Shown: in pieces, positions 25,934 through 34,185 of the stretch
How positions within the stretch are numbered: the first letter of the stretch is position 1
Layout: each line of letters opens with the position of its first letter
DNA from: Bacteroidales bacterium
GTDB lineage: Bacteria; Bacteroidota; Bacteroidia; Bacteroidales; UBA932
Direction: 5' to 3'
NCBI GenBank assembly: GCA_017509755.1
Contig: JAFWOY010000040.1
Span: 116,446-180,445, forward strand
DNA: 64,000 nucleotides
Notes under the pieces: model-generated
Database searches by the model: none
Seen by the model: only the letters and a program-made list of their open reading frames with translations
Told to the model about the DNA's origin: nothing
Made by a program: the position numbers and the translations under genes

Positions 25934-26616
25934 AGAAGCTGCTGCTCTCCCTGCTCACCGTCCTGATCGGGCTGTCGGCGTATGCCCAGAATGAGAATTT
26001 CATCTTCGAGATGCCCGATGACTTTGCCCAGCTCGACACCATCGTCCATCCGGCCAAGTTCAAGAGCATCCACATGATCGGTGTTTCGTACGGCGTCAAC
26101 CTGAGTGGCGTGACTTCATCACCCGGACTCAGCCAGGAACGGATCCTGACCTACAACAATATCGGGGTCCACTACACCTATTATCATGCGCTCTGGGACC
26201 AGTTGTTCAACTTCGGGCTGCAAGTGGGCGCCAAACACGGCTATGAGGGGTACACGTCCCCCATAGAAGGCTATGGGGAAACCTGTGAGGTCATCGAAGT
26301 TCCGCTGCTGGCGCAGTTCAAGATCGATTTCTCCATCTTCCGGCTGTTGATCAACATCGGAACCTACGGCGGCTACCGCCTTTCTACCGACCGGGAGGGC
26401 GGTTTTGACAAATATGACCAGCGCTACGATTACGGCGTGATCGGCGGCCTCGGGCTGGCCGTCGTGTTCAAGCCTTTCGAACTGCACATCGAAGGCAACT
26501 ACAAACATGCGTTCGCCAGCATGTACCACACCAACAAATACAGTGACATCTACTGGATGTTTACCTATCCGCAAAACATCATGATGAGCGCCTCGCTCCA
26601 TTTCCATTTATGGTAG
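25930..26616 (+). CDS. Outer-membrane beta-barrel protein (PorT-like size)
   Basis: 228 residues. A signal peptide (MKKLLLSLLTVLIGLSAYAQ) is followed by alternating hydrophobic/polar strands (MIGVSYGVNLSG, FNFGLQVGAKHG, YGVIGGLGLAVVF, FELHIEGNYKHAF) and a terminal SASLHFHLW with an aromatic last residue, as in outer-membrane barrels of about eight strands. The family cannot be named with confidence; PorT-type barrels are similar. It overlaps the genes on both sides by 4 and 7 bases. Confidence 0.75.
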   Translation: MKKLLLSLLTVLIGLSAYAQNENFIFEMPDDFAQLDTIVHPAKFKSIHMIGVSYGVNLSGVTSSPGLSQERILTYNNIGVHYTYYHALWDQLFNFGLQVGAKHGYEGYTSPIEGYGETCEVIEVPLLAQFKIDFSIFRLLINIGTYGGYRLSTDREGGFDKYDQRYDYGVIGGLGLAVVFKPFELHIEGNYKHAFASMYHTNKYSDIYWMFTYPQNIMMSASLHFHLW

Positions 26617-28796
26617 TACGCGATATCTCTTTCTCCATTGCAGGACGGCTGCCGATCGGGGGCGATGCCCCGGTCATCATCCAGACGATGTGCAATACCT
26701 CAACCGACGACATCGCGGCTTCTGTCGCCCAGTGCCGTGCGATGGCCGCCGCCGGAGCCGGCCTCATCCGCCTCACGACACAAGGTCTCAAACAGGTGGA
26801 ATCGCTGCGCCTGATCAAGCAGCAACTGCGCGCAGAGGGTATCCTGACCCCCTTGGTGGCTGACATCCATTTCCTGGCGGACGCCGCGTTGGCCGCCGCA
26901 TCGGTAGCAGACAAGGTCCGCATCAACCCTGGTAATTTCGCCAAGCAGCACGAAGTCGCCTGCACCAAATTCCGGGAACTGATCGGCCTGTGCCGGCAAT
27001 ACGGCACGACGATCCGGATCGGCCTCAACCACGGATCGCTGGGAGAACGCATCACATCCCGCTTCGGCAACACGCCGCTGGCCATGAAAGAAGCCGTCAT
27101 GGAATGGCTGCGGATGTGCATCGAAGAAGATTTCTACCAGGTTGTCGTTTCGCTCAAGGCAAGTAACCCGCTTGTGATGGTGGAGGCTTACCGCCTGCTC
27201 GACAAGGCGATGCGTGAAGAACTGGGCTGTCGCTTTCCGCTGCATCTCGGCGTTACCGAGGCCGGCGGCGGCGACGAAGGCCGTATCAAATCTGCAGTGG
27301 GGATTGGAACCCTGCTGGCCGAGGGAATCGGCAACACCATCCGGGTCTCTTTGACGGAAGATCCCGTACACGAGATTCCGGCCGGCGAGCAGATCGTAGC
27401 AGCTATTGACGCAGGCTATACTCCCCAAGGCAGGCGCACCACCGTCGAAGCGCTGGACTGGAACGATTTCATCATCAAGGCATCCTGCCTCTGGGGCCCT
27501 TCCCTGCTCGACAAGAATATCGATGACTTCTCGCTGGAAGGATCGACCATCGGCGGCAAACCGGTCAGCGCCGAAGCGGCAGCCCGTTTCCGTGACATGC
27601 TGTTGCAAGCCTGCCGGCGCCGTTTCACCGCGCCGGAATACATCGCCTGCCCCGGCTGCGGCCGCACCTTGTACGACTTGGAATCCACTTTCCAAGAAGT
27701 GAAACGGCGTACGGCGCATTTAGCCCCGGGCATCAAGATTGCCGTCATGGGCTGCGTCGTCAATGGCCCCGGCGAAATGGCCGATGCCGACTATGGCTAT
27801 GTCGGCGAAGGTCGTGGCCATGTGACCCTCTACCGAGGCAAGGAGCCTGTCGTACGCTACATTCCGCAAGAAGAAGCTATCGACCGGCTGCTCGCACTCA
27901 TCGAAGCCGACCAGCAAGAGACGACCTTCTGTGTGGCCGGGCATCGTTTCGCGATCCAGCTGGCGGAAGGACTGGAACTGCGCGATGCGTTGAAACCTTA
28001 CGCCCCGTTTGCCGTTCCGACGGAATTGTCGAAACAACCTGTTTTCCGCCTCCAGGTTGTGCCGCAGGACGCCCTCCCTCAACCTGACGGGCTGACCGAG
28101 GAGTTCAACCAGGACGATGACGGTTCCCAAATCCAGGTATGCCGGGCGCCGGATGGATCATCCTGGTTTGCGTTCAGTCTCTGGGGGAAACTGAGCGGGG
28201 CCATGCTGGCGCGGCCCGGCTTCGACCAGGCCACGCTGGCGGTAGCCACCCATCCCGAATTCGCACTCAGCAATGCGCTGATGGTCCTCTATGCCTTGCG
28301 CACGGCTTCCCTTCAGACGGCACTCTTTCATGCAGCGGTCATAGGCCATGGCGGACGCGGCTACCTGTTCCTGGGCCGCAGCGGCACAGGCAAAAGTACC
28401 CATGCGCGCCTGTGGCTGAAACATATTCCGGGATCCGAACTGGTCAATGATGACAATCCGGTCGTCCGCGTCGATGCGGACGGTATCATCCGGGTCTATG
28501 GCTCTCCCTGGAGCGGCAAGACTCCTTGCTATAAGAATATGAGCCTGCCGGTCGGCGGCTTTCTCCAGTTAGCGCAGGCTCCATACAACAAAATCCGCCG
28601 GCTGCGGGGCATTGAAGCCTATGCCGTGCTGGTTCCGAGCATATCGGGCAAGCGCTGGGACCGTGCCATCGCTGACGGCCTTCACTGGACTGAAAACGCC
28701 CTGGTCTCGCGGGTACCGGTCTGGTATCTGGACTGTCTCCCGGACGAGGCAGCGGCCCGGCTCAGCGCAGAAACTTTGACAGCATCAGCAGAATGA
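26610..28796 (+). CDS. ispG: IspG fused to an HPr-kinase/PEPCK-like kinase domain
   Basis: 728 residues. Residues 1 to about 433 are a full IspG (HMBPP synthase, MEP isoprenoid pathway): TIM-barrel motifs RLTTQGLKQVESL, KVRINPGN and HLGVTEAGGGDEGRIKS, then the Fe-S domain with cysteines 347 and 350 (CPGCGRT) and 382 (CVVNGPGE). From about 436 the chain continues without a stop into a second protein type: TFCVAGHRFAIQL and a P-loop LGRSGTGKST with K595, then NDDNPVV and GSPWSGKT, as in HPr kinase/PEP-carboxykinase-like proteins associated with PqqD genes. The fusion joins two normally separate genes. A peptidase and a PqqD-like gene follow. IspG activity is well supported; the kinase-like role is inferred. 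Confidence 0.9.
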   Translation: MVVRDISFSIAGRLPIGGDAPVIIQTMCNTSTDDIAASVAQCRAMAAAGAGLIRLTTQGLKQVESLRLIKQQLRAEGILTPLVADIHFLADAALAAASVADKVRINPGNFAKQHEVACTKFRELIGLCRQYGTTIRIGLNHGSLGERITSRFGNTPLAMKEAVMEWLRMCIEEDFYQVVVSLKASNPLVMVEAYRLLDKAMREELGCRFPLHLGVTEAGGGDEGRIKSAVGIGTLLAEGIGNTIRVSLTEDPVHEIPAGEQIVAAIDAGYTPQGRRTTVEALDWNDFIIKASCLWGPSLLDKNIDDFSLEGSTIGGKPVSAEAAARFRDMLLQACRRRFTAPEYIACPGCGRTLYDLESTFQEVKRRTAHLAPGIKIAVMGCVVNGPGEMADADYGYVGEGRGHVTLYRGKEPVVRYIPQEEAIDRLLALIEADQQETTFCVAGHRFAIQLAEGLELRDALKPYAPFAVPTELSKQPVFRLQVVPQDALPQPDGLTEEFNQDDDGSQIQVCRAPDGSSWFAFSLWGKLSGAMLARPGFDQATLAVATHPEFALSNALMVLYALRTASLQTALFHAAVIGHGGRGYLFLGRSGTGKSTHARLWLKHIPGSELVNDDNPVVRVDADGIIRVYGSPWSGKTPCYKNMSLPVGGFLQLAQAPYNKIRRLRGIEAYAVLVPSISGKRWDRAIADGLHWTENALVSRVPVWYLDCLPDEAAARLSAETLTASAE

Positions 28797-29251
28797 CCGG
28801 CATCAGCGACGAACAGATAATCCGCGAAGCCGTCCGACTGGTCGACGAAGGGCTGGCTGTCACGATGCTCGTGAAGGGACGCAGCATGCTCCCTTTCATC
28901 CTGGGCGGACAAGAAAGCGCAGTCCTGACCCAGCCCGGCGACATCCGGCCCGGCGACGTAGTGCTGGCGCGGATTGACGGATGCCGCTATGTGCTCCATC
29001 GCGTGATGGAAGTCTCTGCCGACAAAGTTGTGCTGATGGGAGATGGAAACATCCGCGGCCAGGAAATCTGCCGGCCGTCCGATGTACTGGCCCGGGCGGA
29101 CGAAGTTGTCGGTGCCGACGGACGCCATCGCCGGCTCGACACGCCAAAAGCACGGCGGCAGGCCCGAGTCTGGCGCAGGTTGCTCCCGCTACGCCGCTAC
29201 CTGCTTGCCATTTACAAACGAACCATCCTACGGAATATCAAAATACGATAA
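28793..29251 (+). CDS. S24/S26-type signal-peptidase-like protein
   Basis: 152 residues. The catalytic-serine motif is KGRSMLPF (S31), followed by the strand motif RPGDVVLARIDG and a YVLHRV segment in which histidine stands where many signal peptidases have lysine, as in the Ser/His S26B type. MGDGN follows. No clear transmembrane helix is seen, so it may act in the cytoplasm or at the membrane surface. ATGA overlap with the ispG fusion and a PqqD-like gene five bases downstream suggest a shared pathway, possibly peptide maturation. Confidence 0.8.
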   Translation: MTGISDEQIIREAVRLVDEGLAVTMLVKGRSMLPFILGGQESAVLTQPGDIRPGDVVLARIDGCRYVLHRVMEVSADKVVLMGDGNIRGQEICRPSDVLARADEVVGADGRHRRLDTPKARRQARVWRRLLPLRRYLLAIYKRTILRNIKIR

Positions 29252-29255
29252 TACG

Positions 29256-29525
29256 ATGAAACGAAAAGACGGATTTGTGCTGCGCGAAGTGTGCGGCGAA
29301 AAAGTCATTGTCGGGGAAGGTCTGGGCGCCATCGACTTCGGCAAACTCATCAGCCTCAACGACACGGCTGCCTGGATCTGGGAAAAAGCCGGTGAACTGG
29401 GCGAATTCAACGAAGACGCCATTGTCGACGCTCTCTGCGAGACCTATGAAGTGTCCGCAGAAAGGGCCCGCACCGATGTGCAGGCCCTCCTGGCTCAATG
29501 GCTTGAGCTAGGAATTATCCAATAA
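29256..29525 (+). CDS. PqqD-family protein (RiPP recognition-element fold)
   Basis: 89 residues. The pattern VCGEKVIVGEG, SLNDTAAWIWEKAG, VDALCETYEVSAERARTDVQALLAQWLELGII is that of the PqqD winged-helix fold, which binds leader peptides in many peptide-modifying pathways. It is last in the plus-strand unit after the kinase-like fusion and peptidase. Its 3' end overlaps the convergent glmM by 11 bases. No precursor-peptide gene is visible next to it. Confidence 0.85.
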   Translation: MKRKDGFVLREVCGEKVIVGEGLGAIDFGKLISLNDTAAWIWEKAGELGEFNEDAIVDALCETYEVSAERARTDVQALLAQWLELGIIQ

Positions 29526-30894
29526 CGCGGATCACCTCCTGCGCCAGCGATTCGGCCACCGCTTCGGTGGGCGCTTCGGCGTAGATACGGATGATCGGTT
29601 CCGTGTTGGATTTGCGCAGGACGAACCATTTGCGTTCGGCTTCAAAATCAATGCGCAGACCATCCAGCTTGTTGATGGTGGCACCGGCGAAATGCTGTTC
29701 CACTGCCTCGAGCGCCGCCTCAATCTGCGCCGGATCGCTCATCTCAATGCGGTTTTTCGATACGAAATAGTCCGGATAGGTCGCCCGCAGCTGCGTGGCA
29801 CTGAGTTTTTTGTGGGCAAGGTTGCTGAGGAACAAGGCAACGCCGATGAGCGCATCGCGGCCATAGTGCAGGTCGGGTACGATCACGCCGCCATTGCCTT
29901 CGCCGCCGATGACAGCTCCGACTTCCTGCATCATCGTCGAGGCATTGACCTCGCCGACCTTGCAGCTGTAGTAGCGGCAACCCTGCGCCTCGGTCACATC
30001 GCGGAGCGCCCGGGAAGACGAGATGTTCGACACCGTCGGTCCCTGTCTGACAGACAGCACATAGTCCGCCACCGCCACCAGCGTGTATTCCTCGCCGAAA
30101 GGTACGCCATTCTCGCAGATGAACGCCAGCCGGTCCACATCCGGGTCAACTGAGACACCCAAATCGGCTTTTTCCCGGACCACCGCTTCCGAAAGACCCA
30201 CCAGATTGGCGGGCAGCGGCTCGGGATTGTGGGCGAAACGGCCGTTCGGTTCGCCGTTGATGGTGACGCATTCCACGCCCAACTGCTCGAACAGGGCGGG
30301 CATGCAGATGCCGCCGACGGAATTGATGGAATCGAGGACCACCTTGAAGCCGGCTGCCCGGATGGCCGCCAGGTCCACCAGCGGATAATTCTTGACCGCA
30401 TCGATATGCGCCTGCGTAAAGTCTTTCCGGACCATCGTCCCGATCCGGTCCACGTCGCGGAATTCGAAATCCTCCGCCTCGGCCACCTGCTGGAGCGCCT
30501 TCCCTTCGGCATCGGTCAGAAACTCGCCTTTTTCGTTGAGCAACTTGAGGGCATTCCATTGCTTGGGATTGTGGGAAGCCGTCAGGATGATGCCGCCGTC
30601 CGCCTTTTCGAAGAGAACGGCCATTTCAGTGGTCGGCGTAGAGGCCAGCCCGGCGTTCACCACGTCCACGCCACAGGCGAGCAGAGTGCCGGATACGATG
30701 CTGTCCACCATTTCGCCCGAGATGCGGGCGTCCCGTCCTACGACCACCTTGCAGTGTTCCTTACCCGGGAATTTCTGCTGCAGCTGGCGTGCGTAAGCCG
30801 CCGTAAACTTGACAATGTCAATGGGAGTGAGCGAGTCGCCGATGGTGCCGCCAATGGTTCCGCGAATGCCGGAGATAGATTTGATGAGGGTCAT
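29515..30894 (-). CDS. glmM: Phosphoglucosamine mutase / phosphohexomutase
   Basis: 459 residues. The active-site serine loop is TASHNP (S107), metal loop DPDVDR, sugar loop GEGNGG, and C-terminal phosphate loop RKSNTEPIIRIY. Bacteroidota enzymes of this type are annotated as GlmM, making glucosamine 1-phosphate for peptidoglycan and LPS; phosphomannomutase activity is possible. It starts MTLIKSISGIRGTIGG. It converges on pqqD with an 11-base overlap. Confidence 0.9.
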   Translation of the reverse strand: MTLIKSISGIRGTIGGTIGDSLTPIDIVKFTAAYARQLQQKFPGKEHCKVVVGRDARISGEMVDSIVSGTLLACGVDVVNAGLASTPTTEMAVLFEKADGGIILTASHNPKQWNALKLLNEKGEFLTDAEGKALQQVAEAEDFEFRDVDRIGTMVRKDFTQAHIDAVKNYPLVDLAAIRAAGFKVVLDSINSVGGICMPALFEQLGVECVTINGEPNGRFAHNPEPLPANLVGLSEAVVREKADLGVSVDPDVDRLAFICENGVPFGEEYTLVAVADYVLSVRQGPTVSNISSSRALRDVTEAQGCRYYSCKVGEVNASTMMQEVGAVIGGEGNGGVIVPDLHYGRDALIGVALFLSNLAHKKLSATQLRATYPDYFVSKNRIEMSDPAQIEAALEAVEQHFAGATINKLDGLRIDFEAERKWFVLRKSNTEPIIRIYAEAPTEAVAESLAQEVIRVIG

Positions 30895-30940
30895 ATTTTG
30901 AACTATTTACGTTTTTTCTTGCAAAAAATTTACTACCTTG

Positions 30941-30948
30941 CAAAGTTA
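30941..30948 (-). promoter_or_regulatory. -7 promoter box for glmM
   Basis: Minus-strand TAACTTTG, matching TAnnTTTG, 46 bases before the glmM ATG in the 95-base divergent gap with the DUF4923 gene. Confidence 0.45.
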
Positions 30949-30989
30949 AAAAAAATCACAGGGGAAATAAACACAAAAAAGAGAATACC

Positions 30990-31619
30990 ATGAAAAGATT
31001 TACACTCATCGCAGCTGCCATCCTGATGGTGACGGTTTCTGCCAACGCCCAGGGCCTCGGCGGCCTGCTCGGCAAACTTACCGGGAGCGGCGACACCAAT
31101 GCCGGCTCCATCGTTTCCAGCATCACTGACCTGCTCTCGGGCAAGAGCGCCCTTTCGCCCGAAACGATTGCCGGCAACTGGAACTACACCGGCAGCGCCA
31201 TCAGTTTCAAGTCCGACAACAATCCGCTGTCGAACATCGCAAGCACCGCCGCGCAGAGCACGATTGAAAAGAAGCTTGACGGCTATCTCCAGAAAGTAGG
31301 TATCTCGCAGGGACTCTTCGGGTTCACCTTCAACGAAGACGGGACGATGGCCATCAAATATGGCTCGAAGTCCTTCCCCGGCACCTGGACCCTCGACCAG
31401 CAGAACGCCACCCTCAACATGAAAGTGGCCTCCCTCATCAACATGAAGGGCTACGTTGCCGTCAAGAACGGCAAGATGGAACTGCTGTTCGACGCCACGA
31501 CGATGATGAAGATCATCAAGTCGCTCACGTCGGTCTATAAGAATTCGACCCTGCAGACCATCAATTCCGTACTCAACCAGTACGACAAGATGTATGCGGG
31601 CTTCAATCTTACAAAATAA
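30990..31619 (+). CDS. DUF4923-family secreted protein
   Basis: 209 residues with a signal peptide (MKRFTLIAAAILMVTVSANAQ). The sequence GLGGLLGKLTGSG, then LSPETIAGNWNYTGSAISFKSDNNPL, with an N-terminal helical part and a lipocalin-like beta part (FNEDGTMAIKYGSKSFPGTW), matches the DUF4923 family common in gut Bacteroidales. Function is unknown. It stands alone between glmM and rpmE2. Confidence 0.82.
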   Translation: MKRFTLIAAAILMVTVSANAQGLGGLLGKLTGSGDTNAGSIVSSITDLLSGKSALSPETIAGNWNYTGSAISFKSDNNPLSNIASTAAQSTIEKKLDGYLQKVGISQGLFGFTFNEDGTMAIKYGSKSFPGTWTLDQQNATLNMKVASLINMKGYVAVKNGKMELLFDATTMMKIIKSLTSVYKNSTLQTINSVLNQYDKMYAGFNLTK

Positions 31620-31620
31620 T

Positions 31621-31651
31621 TTTGTGGTTCAGCAAATTATTTCTACTTTTG
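31621..31651 (+). promoter_or_regulatory. Complete Bacteroidota promoter for rpmE2
   Basis: TTTG (31621-31624), a 19-base spacer and TACTTTTG (31644-31651) match the -33/-7 consensus with canonical spacing. The ATG of rpmE2 is 37 bases downstream. This is the best-formed promoter in the window. Confidence 0.65.
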
Positions 31652-31688
31652 CGCTCCGTTTTGGAAACTGTTTAATAACGATACGACC

Positions 31689-31940
31689 ATGAAAAAAGGA
31701 ATCCATCCCGAATCCTACCGTCTTGTAGCATTCAAGGATATGTCCAATGAGCACGTCTTCATCACCCGCTCCTGCGTCAACACGAAGGAGACGATCGATA
31801 TCGACGGCCATACCTTCCCGCTGGTGAAGGTCGAGATCTCCAACACGTCGCACCCGTTCTACACGGGCAAGATGAAGCTCGTCGACACCGCCGGCCGCGT
31901 GGACAAATTCTACTCAAGATACGGACAGAAGAAGAAATAA
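31689..31940 (+). CDS. rpmE2: 50S ribosomal protein L31, type B
   Basis: 83 residues: MKKGIHPESYRLVAFKDMSN, TRSCVNTKETI and NTSHPFYTGKMKLVDTAGRVDKF are diagnostic. It lacks the zinc-binding cysteine pairs of the type A form, so it is the zinc-independent B form. The NamZ-like gene begins eight bases after its stop. Confidence 0.97.
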   Translation: MKKGIHPESYRLVAFKDMSNEHVFITRSCVNTKETIDIDGHTFPLVKVEISNTSHPFYTGKMKLVDTAGRVDKFYSRYGQKKK

Positions 31941-31948
31941 TCGCTTCT

Positions 31949-33049
31949 TTGTTTTCATTCCGAACCACACCGCTACTTGCACAGGAAGACCAGGTGCTCC
32001 GAAAGGGGCGCCTGGGTTTGCTTTGCAACCAGGTGGCCTGGCACCCCGATACAGGCGAATATCTCTTCGAGAGCCTGGCACGGCGCGGCAACCTGGTGCG
32101 CATTTTCACGCCGGAGCACGCGCTTTACGGGCCGATGGTCCCGGGTGTGGAAACCATCGAAGTGACCACGTCCATCGACGAAGCCAGCCTGCTGGATCTC
32201 GATGCGCTGGTCATCGAACTGCAGGACGTGGGCGCCCGCTACAGCAACTACACATCCCTGCTGTTCAATCTGTTCAAACGGCTCAAAGCCGCTGATGCCG
32301 CCTTGTCCGTCTTCCTGGTGGACCGCATCAATCCGGCCGGACGGCAGATCGAAGGAACCTTGGGCATCATCGGTCTCCCCCATCGGCACGGCCTCACGCT
32401 GGGTGAAACAGCCAACCTGTTCTACAGTGAATTGGGCGCGCGTTTCCCGCTCCACATCATCGCAACAGCCGCCGAAGCCGTGAACCGGGAGCTGATGGCC
32501 TGGACCATCCCTCCTTTCTCCGATTTCTCGGGACTGTTTACCTCCAACTTTTACAGCGGGCAGTGCCTGTGGATGGGTACCAACGTCAGTTACGGCCACG
32601 GGACGAACCGTCCCTTCGAACAATTCGGCGCCCCGTGGATGGAGCGGCTTTCCGGCTACCTGCCGGTGCACGGTCTGCGTACCTGGAACGATCCCGGAAG
32701 TCCGGTGGCGCACCCGGGCCTGCATGTACGCTGGACCCGTTTCGAGCCTTCCTACGGCATCTACCGCGACCAGACCTGCTTCGGATTCCAGTTGATGTTC
32801 ATTCCGGGCGTCGCGTACCACGCCCTCAACCACGCGCTGCAACTGCTGCGTTTCATCCATGACACCTGTCCTGAATTTACAGACGAAGGGCTGGGGCGCT
32901 ATCTGGAAGATGCCACGTTGCTGAGCTATGTGGAAGGCCGCCTCGACTGGGAGGATACCCGCGAATACATCAAGGCCGAGGAGCAGAAATGGCTCCGCAA
33001 ATCGAAGAAGTTCACCCTCTACGGCGACGACCCTTTCCGAATCAAGTAA
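31949..33049 (+). CDS. DUF1343/NamZ-like protein without signal peptide
   Basis: 366 residues. Family motifs LGLLCNQVAW, FTPEHALYG, LVIELQDVGARYSNYTS, VDRINPAGR, SVSYGHGTNRPFE-type loop and QLMFIPGVAYHALNHAL place it in DUF1343, whose studied member NamZ is an exo-N-acetylmuramidase acting on cell-wall fragments. No ATG exists near the N terminus; TTG at 31949 is the best start. Unlike exported family members it shows no signal sequence, which suggests cytoplasmic muropeptide recycling or a mis-set start. Confidence 0.85.
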   Translation: MFSFRTTPLLAQEDQVLRKGRLGLLCNQVAWHPDTGEYLFESLARRGNLVRIFTPEHALYGPMVPGVETIEVTTSIDEASLLDLDALVIELQDVGARYSNYTSLLFNLFKRLKAADAALSVFLVDRINPAGRQIEGTLGIIGLPHRHGLTLGETANLFYSELGARFPLHIIATAAEAVNRELMAWTIPPFSDFSGLFTSNFYSGQCLWMGTNVSYGHGTNRPFEQFGAPWMERLSGYLPVHGLRTWNDPGSPVAHPGLHVRWTRFEPSYGIYRDQTCFGFQLMFIPGVAYHALNHALQLLRFIHDTCPEFTDEGLGRYLEDATLLSYVEGRLDWEDTREYIKAEEQKWLRKSKKFTLYGDDPFRIK

Positions 33050-33055
33050 ATTGCT

Positions 33056-33063
33056 TATCTTTG
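33056..33063 (+). promoter_or_regulatory. -7 promoter box for the zeta-like kinase gene
   Basis: TATCTTTG, matching TAnnTTTG, seven bases before the ATG at 33071, so the leader would be very short or absent. Confidence 0.4.
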
Positions 33064-33070
33064 TAGGGCG

Positions 33071-33655
33071 ATGGCGCGGCTCTACATCATCTCGGGTTGC
33101 AACGGTGCGGGGAAAACGACCGCATCCTATACGGTGCTGCCCGACCTGCTGAACCTTCATACTTTCGTCAACGCCGACGAGATCGCCGACGAACTCTCGC
33201 CCCAGAACCCGGAGCGGGAGATGATCCGGGCCTCCCGCCTGATGCGCGAGCGGATGGACCAGCTGATCGAGCGGAACGAGGACTTTGCGGTAGAGACAAC
33301 GCTTGCCACGAAAAGCCTCGCCGGCACGATTTCCCGGGCCCAGCACAAAGGTTACATGGTGGGCATCTTCTACTTCTGGCTCAAGAGCCCGGAGCTGGCT
33401 GTCAAAAGGGTGGCGATGCGGGTCGCGGCAGGCGGGCACAATGTCCCGACGGAGACCATCATCCGCCGCTACTGGCACGGCATCGAGAACCTGCGCAAGA
33501 TCTACCAGCCCCTGTGCAACTACTGGGTCCTGATCGACAATAGTGACAAGCAGGGAAAATGGATTGCCGAAGGCGGCCTGAGCACCGTCACGCGCATTTA
33601 CAACAAACGCAAATACAATCTGATATTGAACATAGAAACCCCTCAACAGACATGA
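33071..33655 (+). CDS. Zeta-toxin-like P-loop kinase
   Basis: 194 residues. A Walker A motif GCNGAGKTT (9-17) is followed by FVNADEIADELSP and an ETTLATKSL segment, the layout of zeta-toxin/UDP-GlcNAc-kinase-like ATPases, then KRVAMRVAAGGHNVP with arginines suited to nucleotide binding. No epsilon-type antitoxin or other small partner precedes it. The slyD ATG overlaps its stop, so the two are cotranslated. Such lone chromosomal proteins occur in Bacteroidota and may not be toxins. Confidence 0.78.
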   Translation: MARLYIISGCNGAGKTTASYTVLPDLLNLHTFVNADEIADELSPQNPEREMIRASRLMRERMDQLIERNEDFAVETTLATKSLAGTISRAQHKGYMVGIFYFWLKSPELAVKRVAMRVAAGGHNVPTETIIRRYWHGIENLRKIYQPLCNYWVLIDNSDKQGKWIAEGGLSTVTRIYNKRKYNLILNIETPQQT

Positions 33656-34185
33656 AAATCCAAGATGAGAAAGTCGTCTCCCTGACCTACACGCTGGTGG
33701 TGGACGGCAAAGTGGAAGACCAGGCCACGGAAGAAAACCCGCTCGAATACATCCACGGGCTGGGCTACCTGCTCCCCAAGTTTGAAGAATACCTGTCCGG
33801 CAAAACCGTCGGCGACTCGTTCGAATTCGTCCTCAGCCCCGAAGAGGGATATGGCGTTTACGACGCCCAGGCGGTCGTTGAACTGCCCAAGCATATTTTC
33901 GAGATCGACGGCAAGATCCAGGAACAACTGCTTGTGGTCGGTCAGGTAATCCCGATGATGAACCAGGCCGGCGGCGTGATTCCAGGCAAAGTAATAGAAG
34001 TCCAGTCCGAAAGCGTGAAGATGGATTTCAACCACGCGTTGGCCGGCAAGGAACTGCATTTCAGCGGCAAAGTGACAGGTGTCCGCGACGCGACGGAAAA
34101 AGAGCTGACCGACGGACTCCACGGCGAGCGGGCTGCCCAGTGCAACCACGACTGCTCATCGTGTGGCGGCGGCTGCGGCAACTAG
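33652..34185 (+). CDS. SlyD-like FKBP-type peptidyl-prolyl isomerase
   Basis: 177 residues from ATG 33652, which overlaps the previous stop. The FKBP half (YTLVVDGKVEDQ, PLEYIHGLGYLLPKFEEYL, SPEEGYG) encloses the insert-in-flap chaperone domain (about 70-125), and FNHALAGKELHFSGKV closes the fold. The tail CNHDCSSCGGGCG is a metal-binding tail as in SlyD. It should act as a cytoplasmic prolyl isomerase, chaperone and perhaps nickel carrier. It overlaps the convergent flavoprotein gene by 30 bases. Confidence 0.92.
   Translation: MKIQDEKVVSLTYTLVVDGKVEDQATEENPLEYIHGLGYLLPKFEEYLSGKTVGDSFEFVLSPEEGYGVYDAQAVVELPKHIFEIDGKIQEQLLVVGQVIPMMNQAGGVIPGKVIEVQSESVKMDFNHALAGKELHFSGKVTGVRDATEKELTDGLHGERAAQCNHDCSSCGGGCGN

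Noticed and set aside
33071..33655. A zeta/epsilon toxin-antitoxin pair
   Set aside because: No antitoxin-sized gene lies beside it; the neighbours are a NamZ-like enzyme and slyD, so I keep only the kinase-like label.
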